NCBI RefSeq assembly: GCF_018691265.1
Contig: NW_024881313.1
Span: 3,526,501-3,590,500 of the forward strand
Length of the DNA stretch: 64,000 nucleotides
Direction of reading: 5' to 3'
Source: Tyto alba
Taxonomy: Eukaryota; Chordata; Aves; Strigiformes; Tytonidae
This document shows, piece by piece, positions 25,490 to 36,870 of the stretch. The notes beneath the pieces were generated by a model. The model ran no database searches and had not been told where the DNA came from. It saw nothing but the letters and a program-made list of their open reading frames with translations. Within the stretch, counting starts at the first letter, position 1. Each line of letters starts with the position of its first letter. Both the position numbers and the translations under genes were made by a program.

Positions 25490-25705
25490 TTCTAGTCCAC
25501 CTCCCTACCAAAGCAAGGTTGTACTTTTTTTTAGGGCTTTCTGAAGTCTAATTTTAGGTGTCCCAAATAATGTGGCTTGTATTATTTCCCTTGGGAAGCT
25601 CTTTCACTGTCAAATAACTCTTGTAGTTCAGACTGCCTGACACTCAGCCTAATTTCTCCTTTTCTTAGTTTGATCCCATTTGCACTCCACTGCAGATGAC
25701 TCTAC
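25490..25705 (-). mobile_element. Old CR1/L3-like remnant, antisense
   Basis: The pattern GGGAAGCTCTTTCACTGTCA, then a TTTCTCCTTTTCTTAGTTTG stretch followed by ATCCCATTTGC, follows the order of the antisense 3' part of CR1/L3 LINEs. It is strongly diverged. I judge this from memory of the family pattern only. Confidence 0.4.
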
Positions 25706-28700
25706 CTTGTACCCAGCAAAGTAGTTTCTCCTACCCCCCAGCATCAGCTTTGTCAAATATAAGGATTATAATTCAGAAGTGCATTTACAAGTGCTAGTTA
25801 TACTTTCTGAGCTGTTTCACTTCTCTCAAGTCATCCCATCAGTCAGTGAACATTATTACTATTCTCTGAGCTCTGAACAGTTGGGTCTTTTTTTGTTCTC
25901 TGGGTAAGGGTAAATCTAAAACTGGTAATTTCAGGTGTCACAGATTGTTCCTTACTTCTTCTCACAGTGCTTGCTTGAATAGTAGCTGGGTTTAAGAACC
26001 ACAGTGCAGTCCTCAATGTAGAATTCAAGCTCCAAATTTCTGAATAAAGTCTTCACCCAGACCTCCATTTTGAAGCGTCAGACAAGACAGAGTAGGTGCA
26101 GATCTTTCTTCTTCATGGCCTGCTCTCTCAGTCCTCTGCCGAGTTCACCTGTGGAAACTCAATACCTCTGCCTAAGCTTTTATGTAGATTTGGTCTCACC
26201 TAGCCCAGCTAACAGATGTACACAAGCTCTGATCCGAGTGCTTCCCTAAGGTCTCCTTCTAAAGTGTCACTGCCACAGCGCTGGGATCACACTGAGACAA
26301 AGTCCTGTCGGGAGCACAGAGCCACACTAAGAAGCAGTGTGGCTTCTGGACAGCAGCTGACACGTCTCCTGCCACACTGACACTCAGCAGACCATCACAG
26401 GTCTGTCTGTGAAGACTATGCTAAAATACCTTCACCCATCATGGAAAGGGAAGGCGTGCAACAGCTGTACCTTCAATTTAGAACAACGTCTAGAAGGGGA
26501 AAAGACAGAGGAAAAAGTCACAATTAATTAAAAGCACAGAATGTGCATTTATACATAAAAAAATATTTCTTAACTAGTAGCCTTTTCCTGAAAAAAAAAA
26601 AAAAAAAAAAAAGGCTGTAGTCCTTAGGTCTTTAAGCGGTATAGTCATTAATAAGAAACAACATGGTTGGAATCGAAAATGCAACCCTTTTAATCAATCT
26701 GGAGAAAGGACTGCAAAATAACTGATTCGTTACTACTGGATTTGCAATCACTGCAACTGCGTGCTCTGAGGTAGGTAATTCAGGTTTGGGGAAATTTACA
26801 GATTTTTTTGCTTCAAAGTAAAGGCTGGGGTAGATATTTCAAAGGTATGCAGGAAATCTCATCTAAAATACTGGTCTTATTTTCTTGATTAAAAACTGAA
26901 GAAAAAACATAGACCACAAGCTCTGGTTTTAACTTTTAATCAGCTTTTATATAATCAAATATGATTTTCCCATTAACTACACTGTTCTGACTTACAGCTT
27001 TTAAGTCCTTATATTTTAACAGAAAACGAAAAGAATTTCAAAATTACACAGGAAAAACAGCATCAGTAAGCCTCTGCTCAACTTTCATGATCTGAAAAGT
27101 AGACAATGAGCCTAATTGTGCCCCACTTGCTTCTGTCAAACATCACTGAAGAACAGCTGAAATCACTGGTACAAACACACCGCAGATCTTTTAAAGACAG
27201 TACAACACATGTAGAGGCAGAAAAGAATAAAAACAGAGAGGAGTAGATGTGTGTTACACAGATCAGTTTTTCTTCTGTCACTGTCACACAACTGGAAACG
27301 ACATGGAAAAAGCTTCTGCTTGGAATGAACCAGTTTAGATTTTAATTATAACAGACTCAAACTATGTCATTTTTAAGCATCAGATGCTACAGTTCTTTCT
27401 ACCATTTTCAGTGTGAATGATTTCTTGCGTTTAGAGACCAGAACAAGGCAGAATCACGGTCGAGCCTCTGAATATGCTTAGTCTCTTTCTCCTTTGCAAA
27501 AATAACCCCATCCTCAAAAAACTTGATAGTCTCTGCTGTATTTGAGAGATTTAAGAGCAGTGCAGAAGTGTCAAACTGTTACAACCTTCTTTTAAAGAAG
27601 AAAGACAAACACACCCTACCACATATATTTTAAAATACTCACAGGTATATTCCTACAGCCGACTAAGAAAACTACAGCCTTTCATCATTTCCACAGACAG
27701 TACCAGGACCGTATACAACTTAAGAGAGAAGTTTCTGCTCTCGGTCACCATTTAAATCACTGCAACTGAAGGCAGAATCTGGCTTTTGCAATTCCACTGA
27801 AACGTACAAACCTCGAGGACTCCTTCTCCATTTAACATCCGATGAAGCACTTTTAAGCAGCATTTGTCTACACGGGGTCTGTGGGATTGTCTCACAGCAC
27901 GTAACAGTATCCTGCATTTAAGCCAAGTTCTCCTCAGCTTGGACTATTTCCACCAGGCTTGATCCAGCTAAGGGCTGCCTCCCCTCTCTGCCTGAAAAAA
28001 CAGCATGACCATTATTCTGATAACGCTGTAACAAACTGGCCAGGGCTGACCTAGCAGAGATAAGAGGAATCTGAAGCTGCCTTGCTTCCGTGTGTGCTGT
28101 GGGCAGATGTCTGTTGGGTTCCCTATGGTGTTGAGGCTAGAAATTAAAGTGCTATGTCTTGACAAACCTCCCTGCAGAGGCGAAGCTGCGCAGATGACTT
28201 CACGTCCCTACACACGACTACTTCAGGGCGTAGCTTCCTCTGCTCCACAGGGATCTGCCATAGAAGACTACGTGCTGTAAGGGAGCAGAATAAGAGAATT
28301 TGTCATCCTCTTTTAAATAAGGAGTGAGAGAAAAGACCGACACATAAGAAATACATTATGCCTACTGCAGTGTTAACCCGCAGTTAAGGAATCCAAAGAC
28401 AAATGAGGTAAATTGGAAGCAATTAGGGCTTGCACAAAGAGGTAACTTTGCAAATGAAACAATTTATACAAAGAGTTTCCTTGAAATATACTGTATCATC
28501 CACACAAAGACAGACATGGCCTATTTCACTGCCAGATACATAAACAATGGTAAATTCGATATGCAGTCATTAGCAAAGTTAATCATTGGCCTAAGCTAAA
28601 TAAAGAAAGTGCAGCTCAGTGGAAGTTCAAGGTCACTGCCACATTCTGAAGATGACTGTTTACTTTTATACTCCTCAAGAGTTTCAGTGTGAACAGCACT

Positions 28701-31700
28701 TGAGCTCTCTTAGTAAAGGCGACCTGATGTTTCAAGTTAACACCTGCAAGTTTTGCAGTCTCTGCTGAGAAGTAAACTGTATGTTTTCACATAATTATCA
28801 ATAATGTATTTCTTTATAGTTATTAATATATTATTTACTATCATTCACATAATACATAGAGATTAAGAAGTATACCTGTACATAGAATGGTTTCCACCAA
28901 AGAAACTACTAAACTTTAATCAATTCCCCTAACAGAAAAAAGTTTTGCTTTCCAATTAAGTAGCTAGCATCAAAATAGACAACCCAAACAAGGCAGTATT
29001 CAGCACCTTGCTTTCTTGTATTTACTATACACAGCTTAACAAATGTCTGTTTTCAAATGCCAGTCAAGAGAAAAGAATTTGCACACGTGGGTATCAGAAG
29101 ACTTTCAAAATCCGTGTCTCAATTCTAAAACTTTCAACCACATGATGTTTCATCAGAGATCTTATTTTCAGAGCTTTCCATCTTGAAAATATGAATGTAT
29201 TGAAACCTGTATGCGTGCCACGTCAGGCTGATATCCACCAGCTTAAGAAACACCGTATATACTGGCATAAATCTGGCAAATCGACGTAAGCCATTCCTCG
29301 TTACAATACAGTATCAGTATCCTGCCCCAGCGTAAGTTGTGGTCACTGGATGCTGTAAGGAGAATTGTCTTTCATGAGGGATTTAAAATTGTGGTCTGGT
29401 CACTTGCAGGAATGAGCTGCCAGGGAAATCCTCACCTCAAAGAAAGAATGGGAAGCTTTGATCCTGGTTTTCTGTGAAGTTGTGATTACTTAATTTCCCT
29501 TCAAAATCTATTTCCAGTGGCAAAAATACTAGCCCTAACATCCTGACAAATTAAACTACAACTTCTGAACATGCTTATCCATTCTTACTTTCATGCTCTC
29601 ATCTGTCAGTCCTGTTGAAACTGCCGCTCCGTTTCAATTACATAGTTGGTAACTTCATCTTAGATGTTCTTTACACCAGGGTAAGGCTTCCATACTTATA
29701 AGTAAAAGGTATATAAAACCCTGTGTTTTTAAGGAAGCCTCACTCTATTACCATAATATTGCATTTTTATCATGTTAACTAATTAATTGCTCTGAAAAAA
29801 TAAAATGCAAAGTGTTCTTATTGCCCCTTAAGTGTCATAGGTGATATATTTACAAAAATTCCTACGTGCATAAAAATATACAGAAAATTGTTAGCTGTTT
29901 TTAAAGGCAATGGACAAAATATTTAGCTCCAAACTTACATCCATTCACTCGGGACAATGATTTCACTTTGTACAATGAACAAATCACAAAGTAATTTGCA
30001 ACTGCAACAAAAAAAATCCCTGACAAAAGTAGTTTTGATTTGTAGGCCTAGTTCTGAACTGCTAGTAAAACAAAGTTCTCAGAAGAAACAATATGAGTTT
30101 TATTAAATCAACGATTCAATCCTTTGACTTATTAAAGGACTTCAGTTGCAATTCTTTGTCAAAGTCACTATATTCAGAGAGGACAATGTGATTGATACTT
30201 ACCCATACACACAGAATAAGCAATGAACACTAGGAATCCAAAAACAGTCAACTAACTTTGCTACCTGATGAAGAAGGAAAGTAATCCTAGGGATTAACTG
30301 GCAAAAGAAGATTTTTCTGAAGTTGTGTCTATTGTAGACACATAGGAAAAAAGTGTTTTTTTACAATTTTCCCTCTTCAGACAAGTAGATCAGAATCAGC
30401 TGCCAGAATCAGCTCCCAAGAATACCTCCAGTACAGCCATCATCTGCTACCATTAGACCAAGGAGGGGAAAGATGAGGACTCGCTTGCTTCCACTAACTC
30501 TGGCGTCAAGTTTTATAACGGTTTTGGGCTCCAGCTTTCACTTCTAGCAGTCTGGATCTGGCCCTTCTCGCTCTTTACTTCCCTCGGTGAAAATTTCTCT
30601 CCTCTTCTAGTGGTTTACCAGTCTCTCCATTCCCCTTCTCCACTTTCTTCTTTGTCTTTGCTCTTTTCACCCTTCATCTCACCCGTTTCCTGCTGCTAAC
30701 GCAAGGCAAGACAAATGGAGACCATTCATTTAGAAGGTGGAGTTGTCTGCCCCAAGGAGAAAAGCACTGCACACGGAGCAAAATTAAACAGCCCTGCATG
30801 ATGATACTAGGGGTTCATCACAGGTTGGTAGTACTGAGAAAACCAAAGGGAATGCAGAACTAGGCTGATTCGGCTCTGAAAAAGAGGAAATGTGATCCTA
30901 GGAGGTACCAGGAGATACATCCTGACTAGAGCTGGTAAGTATTAGTGCCAATGCACAAAGCTTCACATGAGGGACTGGATACAAGACTGAAATTTTGGAG
31001 AAAAACAACCAGGTAAAACATTCTGGGCAGAGGAAAGCAGCAAAGCAACCAGAGTACATGCAATCTGCAGCTATACTGGCCTTTGCAGCTCCTGGTACAG
31101 CTCGTTCAGAGCAAGCTCAAGGATCTCCACATGGCACTGCATCATTTATCCTACTGTTAAGTCAATGTAAACTCATGATCACTTGATCCAAGAATATTTT
31201 GTACAATCCGCTTTTGCATAATTTCCTTGCTACTTAGTCATTTCAAGGCTAAAAAAGGCTTTCATGCCGCGTTGGTCCCCTCATCTGTCACTCACATGGT
31301 AAACTACAGAGATAGTCTCCGCTAGACATAGATAGCCTCTGTCAATTTACTAATTTAGAGACTAATCCATCTCTTGCTATTTTTTTACGCTAGATTTTCC
31401 TTTGTTTTCAGTAGAAGTGAGGTCAGTTCGTTAGGGTTTACTTCTGAAACTAGACAAGCAAACACAAGCTGCCGCGACATGAGTAACATCACTAACGTGT
31501 TAAGCTGTTTGCACTCACACAACTGATCAATTAAAGCAACTTTCTGTCCAAATCCTAGGCAGAATTTTACAGATATTTTTGCAGTGATTCACGCATCCCC
31601 AAGAGGAGCAAACATTCCCTTTGAAAATAAGTTGCTATAAAAGCTCTCTGTTTTCCTCATCAGGATGCCTGGCTTGCCTTTTCTGTACCTCATGATTTTC

Positions 31701-32909
31701 TTTATTTGTCTACTCAACTAACACAGCAGATCTGTAGATTTTGTACAGATACAGTGTTATTTCTTTTCTTCTTTAGCATACAACAGAAGTGTAACTGGCT
31801 TGGACAAAAGCCCAAACCCTGCCAGGACTATTTTATATGCAGTCACTAGCACTGGTGCATGTACATTTTTCACTGCACACAACTATGCCAGTTAGGAAAG
31901 CAATAACATAATACCTTTCAAACAAGAGGATACAAAGGCGAAACAAAAGATCCCGAGACCTCCCTCGTGATCCAGTACCATATACTGCTCTCCTCTTTTT
32001 TCCTTTTTTTGTTACTTATAATGAAGAGAGTAAAACATGATATAGTAACTAGAAAAAGTTAAATGGTACAGCAGTCATTTACAGACCTGTGTAGATCTTG
32101 TGAAAGGGACCAACACAAAGGGGTTACTATCTCTAAACTTATTCATTCACTTTGTTCATCTAGAAGGAAACATTTTACCCCTATCCTATGAATCAAGCAG
32201 AAGCACTGCAGTTTGTAGCCAACACTTTAATTTATCAAGGCAGACACTGCAGTTGCCAACAGTGTAAATGAAGGACATAGCATATCTATTACACAGAAGC
32301 TGCAGAGCAGACACAGGAGGTAGTTGTCTTAGACATCTGTAAGAGCCATGTCAAGACTGAGCAAGTGCTTTCATGCTGAATTTTCTGTTCTTCTGTTTCA
32401 TGGACTTTATCTTGTGGGGACCTCTGGTCCAGCCTTCCTCTGCTTTTCACTTCGTATTACCACTTATACTGCAGATACAGTATAGCTGTGACATTGCTCT
32501 CCTCTGCCTGGGCTGGCTACAAAATGATCTCATTCTCATCACAGAGGGTTATGTATCTATTCGTAAGGGTGGTGAAAGTTGACACAGGGTCAATGCAGAG
32601 AAGGATCAGGCTCCCCACGCATGATCTTATTTGAGAGAGAGATATTTCTGGTAGTCTAAAGGAAATCCATTTCAGCTGTTGTTTGAATTGCCAAGGCACA
32701 AAACCACACTTTTCACGCCTTATGAAAACCCTTTAGTTGTTTCACACACTTTCAAAGCAATCCAGAGGCAGCTTTACAGCTGTCATGTATCTAAGATTGA
32801 ATGAGTCCACTTGACGATACTCAGAAGTCAAATAAGGTGGGCATATTCAAAAGAATACAATTTTGTCTAAAAATACTCCTTTTCTCTCTGATTTGGAAGC
32901 CCTAAGGAC

Positions 32910-32935
32910 TTTTTTTTTTTTTTTTTTTTTTTTTT
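32910..32935. repeat. Poly(T) tract, 26 bases
   Basis: An uninterrupted homopolymer in WIPF3 intron 1, the longest in the window. Confidence 0.9.
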
Positions 32936-34829
32936 CCCTGTTTGCAAATATAGCACTGTTTATATCACTGTTCATCTTGGCTACAAAGCCACTGGATAAC
33001 CCTGAAGCAGAATGACCACAGATGAAAAAGCAACTGTGAAGTCCCATTAAGGATTTTCTCCCGTAAGCCAATTTTCAGAAAGCTTCAGCCTTTCAAAAAG
33101 AGTAACTACTCTGTGCAAGAGCACAGTCTAACTGAGGAAGATCTCTACGAATAGTGGCAAAGGCATTCCAGAAAGCTACACCTCAAAACTGCACAGCAGA
33201 CACTAGTAACTCAGTGTAAGGTGAGTACCGAAGACTTTCAAATAAAAGAATTTACTGGATGTTATAGTTGATTATTGTGTTTATTTAGATATTAATTTTA
33301 CATCTACTCTGAAGAAGCTAGGAATCTTTATTCTGGTAAAACAGAGCCTAGTATCATTTTCCCAAAGCAATCATCTGCTTCAACTTTTCATCTTATTAGA
33401 CCTTAAAATGAACGGCATAAAACACCCAGATAATAATGTAGCAGATGCTCACACACCCCCAGGATCAGTAACTTAAGGAAATCAAGGGTAAGAGAGCTGA
33501 ACTGATCTAGTCCAGTCCCATCTACTTTTGATAATTGAACAGAACTTGTTCCAGTCACTGAGCAGAGAGAAAAAAACTCCCACAGAAGCAGATGCTTCTG
33601 AAAAATCATGTAATTCTTATAGGTGAGTTATGACTAACAAACATACAAATAAATTTGTTGCCAATCCTTTCACTGCTCTGCTTCTCTTTGGGGCTAGAAT
33701 ATTTTAAAATATTAATATTAAACTATTCAATATTTAATATCAGTTAATATTTAGATAGAAAGTAGTAAATCATGTTATTCCACTCTGAAACTTTTAACAT
33801 CTATCTCTTAAAATGTGCAAATATTTCTCTATCTGTTATGACTAAGATATTGTTTTCAGTTCAAGGTGGTCTTCTCAGAGGACGATGAATTTCCCAAAAT
33901 ACTGACCTCATCAACCAACAAAATTAATCTTTTTAAGTATAAAGAGCATCTATTAGGATCTATGCTATGTTCTGTTAAGACATTCAACAAACACTGCTGA
34001 CTTTTATGGTGTGATTACTGAGATATGACACTGCTATGTTTTGATTTACTGTTTTGAAAAAATAATTATTTACACACTTTCTACAAATTCAGATTTAGTA
34101 GTCATGTACACAATCCTAGCACAGACCTTCCTGATGTATTGAGGTAACAGAAATTGAGATGTTACAGAATCTTTATTCTATTTCCTTTTGGAGGTGCTGA
34201 TGGGGAGAGAGAAAAAAATTGGGGACTTGCTTTGTATTATATGATTTGATATATACAGTCATATATTGCTCTTTCCGGTGCAGTACGATCACAGAATCAG
34301 AATCTCAAGTTCGTCTCAATCATTTTCAGGAAGAGATCCAAACCAGCAATGACTTAAGCACTGCAGCTAATGAATTGAGCTTTGCATTCGCCCCTAAGCA
34401 ACTGAAGTCTGTATGCAAAGCTGATCAAACTACTCATACACCCGTCTTCACAGAATACATATCCTTGATTTTTTTAAACAAAAATCAAATTTCATACTTC
34501 TATTGCAAGCTGGAACGGGAACTTGCACTTTTGTGCAATTCTGTACACCACTTAGCCTACTGGAGCCTCAAATCTTAGTAAGAAGTTGTAGCTAACACAT
34601 AAATGTCATTGTAATATCAAGAGGGGTTGCATGTTGGTTGCCAAGCCCCATTCCTTGACCAGGATCTTCTGCAGGAAAAGAACTGACTCCCACAGAATTT
34701 CTGTCTGGTTACGAGTCTAACCCACATTTTGTCACCGTCACCTACAGCAAAACATCCCCAGCATTCCACCAGTGAAACAAAGCACACTTACACAACCTTC
34801 TTTAAGGGTCCCACACTGAGCTTCTTGTA

Positions 34830-35085
34830 CGCTACCTTGTACGCGGAGCTGGTAACTGACGGCAAAGCAGGCTCAGGCTTTCCCCCTCGTGCTGGGCAAT
34901 GTCCCCGCGGAGCTGTGGGTGGCAGCAGCGTCTGCACCGCCCGCACGTTCCATCCGGGACACTGTTTTGGGTCACAGGTCCACGCAGCGAACGGGAACCA
35001 TCCTCACACGCACATACCTGTCACCCATCCCAGCTCGGACTGCCACCGCCGAGTCAAGCTGTATTCGTTCCCCCGCTCGTCTCCC
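34830..35085. other. CpG-rich patch in WIPF3 intron 1
   Basis: Raised CpG content 1.0-1.5 kb downstream of the main CpG island on the WIPF3 strand. A minus-strand GTAAGTGTG lies just below it (34792-34784), so an alternative first exon is possible but unproven. Confidence 0.25.
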
Positions 35086-35867
35086 TTGGAGCTTCTCTTT
35101 CAGTACAAAGGATGCGAACTGAAGTCTTTAATGATGACGATACAAACACACGTTCTTAAATAAACGGGAGTTTGTGCTTCATACACCGGTGGAGAAACTG
35201 AAAATACCGATTGTATCAGGAAGCAGTTCAACAACTCGATTCATTCAGCATGCATGATAACAGGTATCACTGTTATTGCAATTTCAGCAATGTTTCACTC
35301 TCTGTGAAAGTGCTGAAGCACTTGCAAATTTTAGCCCATGAATCCAGACTGTCCCAAGACCTCTCTGTGCTGAAATCATCAACCTTTATCTTGTACTTCA
35401 GTGTCTTCTCTCCTGAATCAGATTTACTTTGCTCACCTCTCAGCAATCGCCCTTAGCAATATTCCACTTTCAGTCAAAAACAAACAAACAAAAGGCACGC
35501 TGACCTAATGTGTCCTTCCTATTCCTAGATCTCCTGAACTTCTCGAACCACGCAAACACCCCCTTCCTCCAGTCCTCCCCGCACCGGCAGAAACATGGGC
35601 TGTGACAGAACCTGCTGCTGCTATGCCTTTGCAAACTCCAAGCATCTCCTAATAACAAAAAACCCTCTTGCTACCCTCTACCAACACATTCCCTGCCGCT
35701 CTGTATTAGCGCAAACGGGCTGCTGCGTAAGTGACAAGATTTTAGTCACATTTTTACCGGTGCTAATTATTATTAAACTTTTAAGCGCTTCTTTCCAACG
35801 CTGCTCCAGCATTCCCCCCCGCAGTAGGTGCATAAGCATTTCACACACCGTAGCTTTGACTGTTACT

Positions 35868-35888
35868 CCCCCCCCCCCCCCCCCCCCC
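35868..35888. repeat. Poly(C) tract, 21 bases
   Basis: An uninterrupted run of C on the plus strand at the edge of the WIPF3 CpG island. It is a possible quadruplex former on the minus strand and a likely site of sequencing length error. Confidence 0.9.
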
Positions 35889-36369
35889 GCTTTTCCCAGC
35901 AGACCTATTCCAGCACATCTATTTCAAGGGCAAAAACTAGGAAAAAAAAAAAAAGTTCTTCCTATCTACTGCCGCCTGAAAACAGCCCGTTTGCCTTTAC
36001 TTGGAAAAAAAAAAAAAACAAAAAAAAAAAAACAGAACTACGCAAAACCTCCACCGCTGTGAGCCACCCCCTCCTGAAGGCTCGGGTGCCCCGGACCCCC
36101 CGTGCCCCCCCCCCGCCGCCCTGCCCAGGGGCCGAGGGGGGAGCGGGGCCGGGGCGCGGCGGGGCCGGTAACGAGTTTGTCCGCCGAGTGGCCTCAGCCC
36201 CCCCGCGGCCCGGGGAACGGGGAGGGGGGGGAGCTCCGGCCCTTCGGGTCGCCTGGCCCCCCGCGGCCCCCGGCCCCCGCGGCGTGGGGAGGCGGGTCGG
36301 AGGCCCCGGGCCCCCCCAACCCCAACCCCAACCCCAGCGGCCGCCGCGCCGCGCCCCCTCCGCGCCCAC

Positions 36370-36520
36370 CTGCTCGGCGGCCGCTGCCGGTGTCGGTGCC
36401 GCTGGGGCCGGGGCGGCGAGGCGCGCTCCTCCCCGAGCGGAGGCCGCCAGGTACGGCGGCCGCCCGCCTCCCCTCAGGGGAGGTGGCTGGGAGGCGGGGG
36501 GAAGGAGCGGAGGGGCGATC
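36370..36520 (-). other. WIPF3: Candidate WIPF3 non-coding exon 1, 3' edge only
   Basis: The best minus-strand donor in the CpG island is GCAG|GTGGGC, placing the exon edge at 36370. The transcription start cannot be seen, so the upper limit given is arbitrary. The exon would be spliced to the acceptor at 22116 across an intron of about 14.25 kb. Confidence 0.3.
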
Positions 36521-36527
36521 TCGAGGG

Positions 36528-36560
<33 letters not shown>

Positions 36561-36706
36561 AGAAGGCCGTCCCCGTCCTCGGGGCGAAGCGTTTATGTGT
36601 TTTAAAAGTAGTAATTTACACGCGCCACTCCGAGCGGGAGGCGAACTGGAAGGGGAGCGCGGGGGGCAGGTGAGCGCCGGCCGGATCCGGCCGGTCCTGG
36701 CGCCAA

Positions 36707-36870
36707 CGGCCCCACAGCGCCGGGTGCCGCCGCCCCGCACCGGCCCCACAGCGTCGGGTGCCGCCGCCCCGCACCGGCCCCACAGCGCCGGGTGCCGCCG
36801 CCCCGCACCGGCCCCACAGCGCCGGGTGCCGCCGCCCCGCACCGGCCCCACAGCGCCGGGTGCCGCCGCC
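36707..36870. repeat. 34-bp G+C-rich minisatellite, almost five copies
   Basis: Tandem units begin at 36707, 36741, 36775, 36809 and 36843, each starting CGGCCCCACAGCG. The copies are nearly identical (unit 2 has T for C in GCGTCGGG), and the fifth breaks off after about 28 bases. It lies inside the WIPF3 CpG island. The unit length is not a multiple of three, so the long ORFs through it are artefacts of repetition. Confidence 0.95.

Larger units (their letters stand above)
22117..36369 (-). other. WIPF3: WIPF3 intron 1 (about 14.25 kb), no gene seen
   Basis: Mostly AT-rich non-coding sequence. It contains poly(A) 22160-22179 near the acceptor, poly(A) 26591-26612, poly(T) 32910-32935, an old CR1-like remnant near 25.5-25.7 kb and a CpG-rich patch at about 34.83-35.08 kb. 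I found no other exon-like open stretch with good splice borders. Confidence 0.6.

Noticed and set aside
34729..35163. Plus-strand ORF of 144 codons
   Set aside because: Lies within the CpG-rich patch of WIPF3 intron 1; no domain, and the reverse strand is equally open.
35828..36673. Plus-strand ORF of 281 codons through the CpG island
   Set aside because: It spans homopolymers (poly-C, three poly-A runs) and CpG-island sequence; it reads as Pro/Lys/Arg low complexity with no domain.
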